Positions 4,740-6,481 of a stretch of 6,481 bases of DNA are shown in pieces (within the stretch, counting starts at the first letter, position 1; the number at the start of each line of letters is the position of its first letter). A program made the translations under genes and the position numbers. This stretch comes from JAICTV01 sp034666045 (GTDB taxonomy: Bacteria > Planctomycetota > Phycisphaerae > Tepidisphaerales > Tepidisphaeraceae): contig JAXDMN010000082.1 of the NCBI GenBank assembly GCA_034666045.1, positions 1 to 6,481 of the forward strand. The letters are read 5' to 3'. Below the pieces are notes generated by a model that saw only the letters and a list, made by a program, of their open reading frames with translations, was not told the DNA's origin and searched no databases.

Positions 4740-5459
4740 ATGCCCGATCACTTGACCAACCTCCAACACCCAAACCACTGGAACGCCACCTGGCGTTCCA
4801 TCATCTTCTTCCTCGCCGCCACCAGCATCTGGTGCCTGCTCGTCGAGATGTACGGCCTCTGCTCGATGCGCCTGTTCACCTTCTGGGTCCTGTTCCCATC
4901 CACAGTCGCGCTCTACGCGCTGGCGTTCTGGGACCGCACGCGCGGCGACGGCACGCTGTGGCGCGGCGTCATGATCGGATCCGTCGCCGGGCTGCTCGCG
5001 GCGATCGCGTATGACGTCTTCCGCCTGCCCTTCGTCTTCTCCACCGCGTGGGGCTTGAGCGACATCGTCCCGCAGATGCCGCTGTTCAAGGTCTTCCCGC
5101 GCTTCGGCGCGATGATCCTGAATCAGCCGCTCGAGCAGTCGGCGTATCCGCTTTCGGCGCACGTCGTCGGCTGGATCTACCACTTCAGCAACGGCGTCAC
5201 CTTTGGCGTGATGTACGTGGCGCTGATCGGACAACCGGCGCGGCGCTCGTGGTGGTGGGGCGTGCTCGTCGCCACCGCCATCGAGATGGCGCTGCTCCTC
5301 TCGCCGTACGGAAGATTTTTCGGGATCAACGTGACGGCGCTCTTCGTCGTGGTGACGCTCTCGGCCCACCTGATCTTCGGCGGCGTGATGGGCTGGAGCA
5401 CGCGCTTGATTGCTCGCCGCCCGCAAGAGCCCGCGTCCCCACTGCCATTACCCGCCTGA
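4740..5459 (+). CDS. Six-helix integral membrane protein of unknown function
   Basis: A 239-residue very hydrophobic protein. Probable membrane helices lie at about residues 19-38, 44-64, 76-96, 139-163, 171-190 and 198-218. A more polar loop (97-138) between helices 3 and 4 contains the motif NQPLEQSAYPLSAH. Helix 4 carries two histidines (141, 148) and several small residues (HVVGWIYHFSNGVTFG). That pattern faintly resembles small YagU/DUF1440-like or DUF6789-like membrane proteins, but I cannot make the assignment. The N-terminus is polar without a cleavable signal. The C-terminus is an Arg then Pro/Ser-rich tail, probably cytoplasmic. No Shine-Dalgarno precedes the ATG, which starts 11 bases after the 81-nt inverted-repeat element. 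It may be cotranscribed with the DUF6065-like gene 101 nt upstream, but nothing in the proteins suggests a shared task. Confidence 0.8.
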   Translation: MPDHLTNLQHPNHWNATWRSIIFFLAATSIWCLLVEMYGLCSMRLFTFWVLFPSTVALYALAFWDRTRGDGTLWRGVMIGSVAGLLAAIAYDVFRLPFVFSTAWGLSDIVPQMPLFKVFPRFGAMILNQPLEQSAYPLSAHVVGWIYHFSNGVTFGVMYVALIGQPARRSWWWGVLVATAIEMALLLSPYGRFFGINVTALFVVVTLSAHLIFGGVMGWSTRLIARRPQEPASPLPLPA

Positions 5460-5510
5460 TCCGCCGCCGGCTGACGATTTCGTTTTCTCGTCGCCGTCCG
5501 GGCCCGCACG

Positions 5511-5519
5511 TGTTAGAAT
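5511..5519 (+). promoter_or_regulatory. Extended -10 promoter of the TPR-like gene
   Basis: TGT followed by TAGAAT (5514-5519) fits an extended -10 element (TGn-TAnAAT) with five of six matches. No -35 box is present at normal spacing, as is usual for this promoter type. Transcription would start near 5526, leaving a leader of about 25 bases before the ATG at 5553. Confidence 0.55.
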
Positions 5520-5552
5520 GCGCGCACGAAGGCCAAAAAGGGGGCCGATCGA

Positions 5553-6481
5553 ATGATTCGTGTTTTTGCGCTCGCCGTATTTCTCGCCGCGCCGCTGGCG
5601 TCGGCTCAGCTTGCGCCCGCGACGCGCGCCGCTGTTCCCACCACCCGGCCGTCACCTGAAGAGCTGCACGCTCAGGCCTATCAGTTGATGCGGCAGGAAA
5701 AATTCGACATGGCCACGCCGCTGCTCAATCGCGCATACAACGAAACCGCGGCGAAGCAGCGCACGCGGCCGCTGATCCTCAATCGCGCACTGCTCGACCT
5801 TGTGCAGAAGGGGAACCTGCCGCGCGCGATCAATGACATCTCCCAGCATTTCGCGCGCAATTCCGCCCCTGACGAAGAGGCGAGCAACCTGCTCGGCAGC
5901 CTGCTTCAGCTTGCCGCCGACAACCCGCGGTGGCGCGATGGGCCGATCTACGCCGACGGCTTCCGCGAATTCGCCCGGCGCGAAGCGGTGCTCGAGCGTC
6001 ATCGCACCGGCTACAAGCGCTGGGGCACGAAGTGGATCACGCAGGCGGAATTTGACGAGATCAAGCGGAAGGACAAGGAACTCGTCGAGCAGATTGACGC
6101 GCAGGGGCGTGTCGTCAGTCGTCTCACGATGACCGTGACGACGCTGACCGATCAGTACAACATCGCCGCGACACGCGCGCGCGGGTTCGCGAATCACATA
6201 CACGTCGGGATCAACCCGACCAGCTGCGCGCTCTGCGCGGAGATGGCGGAAGCGGGGCGGAACGCGACGGAAATCAGCGCCGACCTGCACGTCGCCAGCG
6301 GCGAATTAAAACGCGCGACCACGACGTACCAACGATTGCAGCGTCGCACGGCCAAGCCAACCTGGCCGACGCGTTACCCGCCGATCGATCCCGATGCGCC
6401 GCCGCCCAAGCCGCCGGAACATCCCGCGCTGACGGCGCTGGCGGCGACGGCGCCTGCGGCGGCGGCTAATGCGCAGGATGC
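5553..6481 (+). CDS. Secreted TPR-like protein (3' truncated)
   Basis: The open frame runs from ATG 5553 off the window end, giving 309 complete codons. Residues 1-18 are a good Sec signal peptide (MIR, then a hydrophobic core, then ASA with cleavage before Q19). A Thr/Pro/Arg linker follows (23-34). Residues 35-122 are alpha-helical with a TPR-like pattern (A-x-x-L-M-x-x-x-x-F-x-x-A-x-x-L-L-x-x-A-Y, then LILNRALLDL and a third helix pair). Residues 150-163 hold an aromatic patch (GYKRWGTKWIT). Later come a helical region, a CALC pair of cysteines (225, 228) and a Pro-rich region (275-292). TPR proteins are protein-protein adaptors; the partner is unknown. A GGGGG (5540-5544) eight bases before the ATG can serve as ribosome binding site. 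Function otherwise unassigned. Confidence 0.8.
   Translation, partial: MIRVFALAVFLAAPLASAQLAPATRAAVPTTRPSPEELHAQAYQLMRQEKFDMATPLLNRAYNETAAKQRTRPLILNRALLDLVQKGNLPRAINDISQHFARNSAPDEEASNLLGSLLQLAADNPRWRDGPIYADGFREFARREAVLERHRTGYKRWGTKWITQAEFDEIKRKDKELVEQIDAQGRVVSRLTMTVTTLTDQYNIAATRARGFANHIHVGINPTSCALCAEMAEAGRNATEISADLHVASGELKRATTTYQRLQRRTAKPTWPTRYPPIDPDAPPPKPPEHPALTALAATAPAAAANAQD

Noticed and set aside
4719..5426. A 235-codon minus-strand frame opposite the membrane protein
   Set aside because: The plus frame gives six clear membrane helices; the minus product is a charged low-complexity sequence.

Overview
This is a GC-rich bacterial window. The organism may be a member of Planctomycetota, perhaps class Phycisphaerae. 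That guess rests on weak cues: high GC, several starts without a Shine-Dalgarno (SD) sequence, and a secreted TPR-like protein with a Thr/Arg/Pro linker. No marker gene in the window settles it.

Left half (about 182-3444, minus strand): four tightly packed genes read from right to left. The order is SYLF-domain protein 2 (long acidic tail plus a possible membrane segment), SYLF-domain protein 1 (purely basic tail), a GvpA-family gas vesicle shell protein extended to about three times the usual length, and a GvpL/GvpF-family gas vesicle protein. Gaps are 4 nt, 122 nt and an ATGA overlap, so this is probably one operon. It meets the end of an unidentified plus-strand gene (1-157). Only the shell protein and the GvpF/L type of a normal gvp set are visible. 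The other two genes are YSC84/SYLF proteins, a family known for lipid binding. The set looks like a minimal or repurposed gas-vesicle-like assembly connected to membranes, and it is the most interesting part of the window.

Middle (3568-3776): a minus-strand tRNA-Glu(UUC) with a plausible sigma70 promoter upstream and a rho-independent terminator downstream. The terminator separates the tRNA from the SYLF/gvp genes.

Right half (plus strand): a DUF6065-like cytoplasmic protein that may be leaderless, then a 101-nt gap holding an 81-nt inverted-repeat element. A six-helix membrane protein of unknown function follows. Last is a secreted TPR-like protein behind an extended -10 promoter, cut by the window end. 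I see no functional link between these three genes and the gas-vesicle-like operon.
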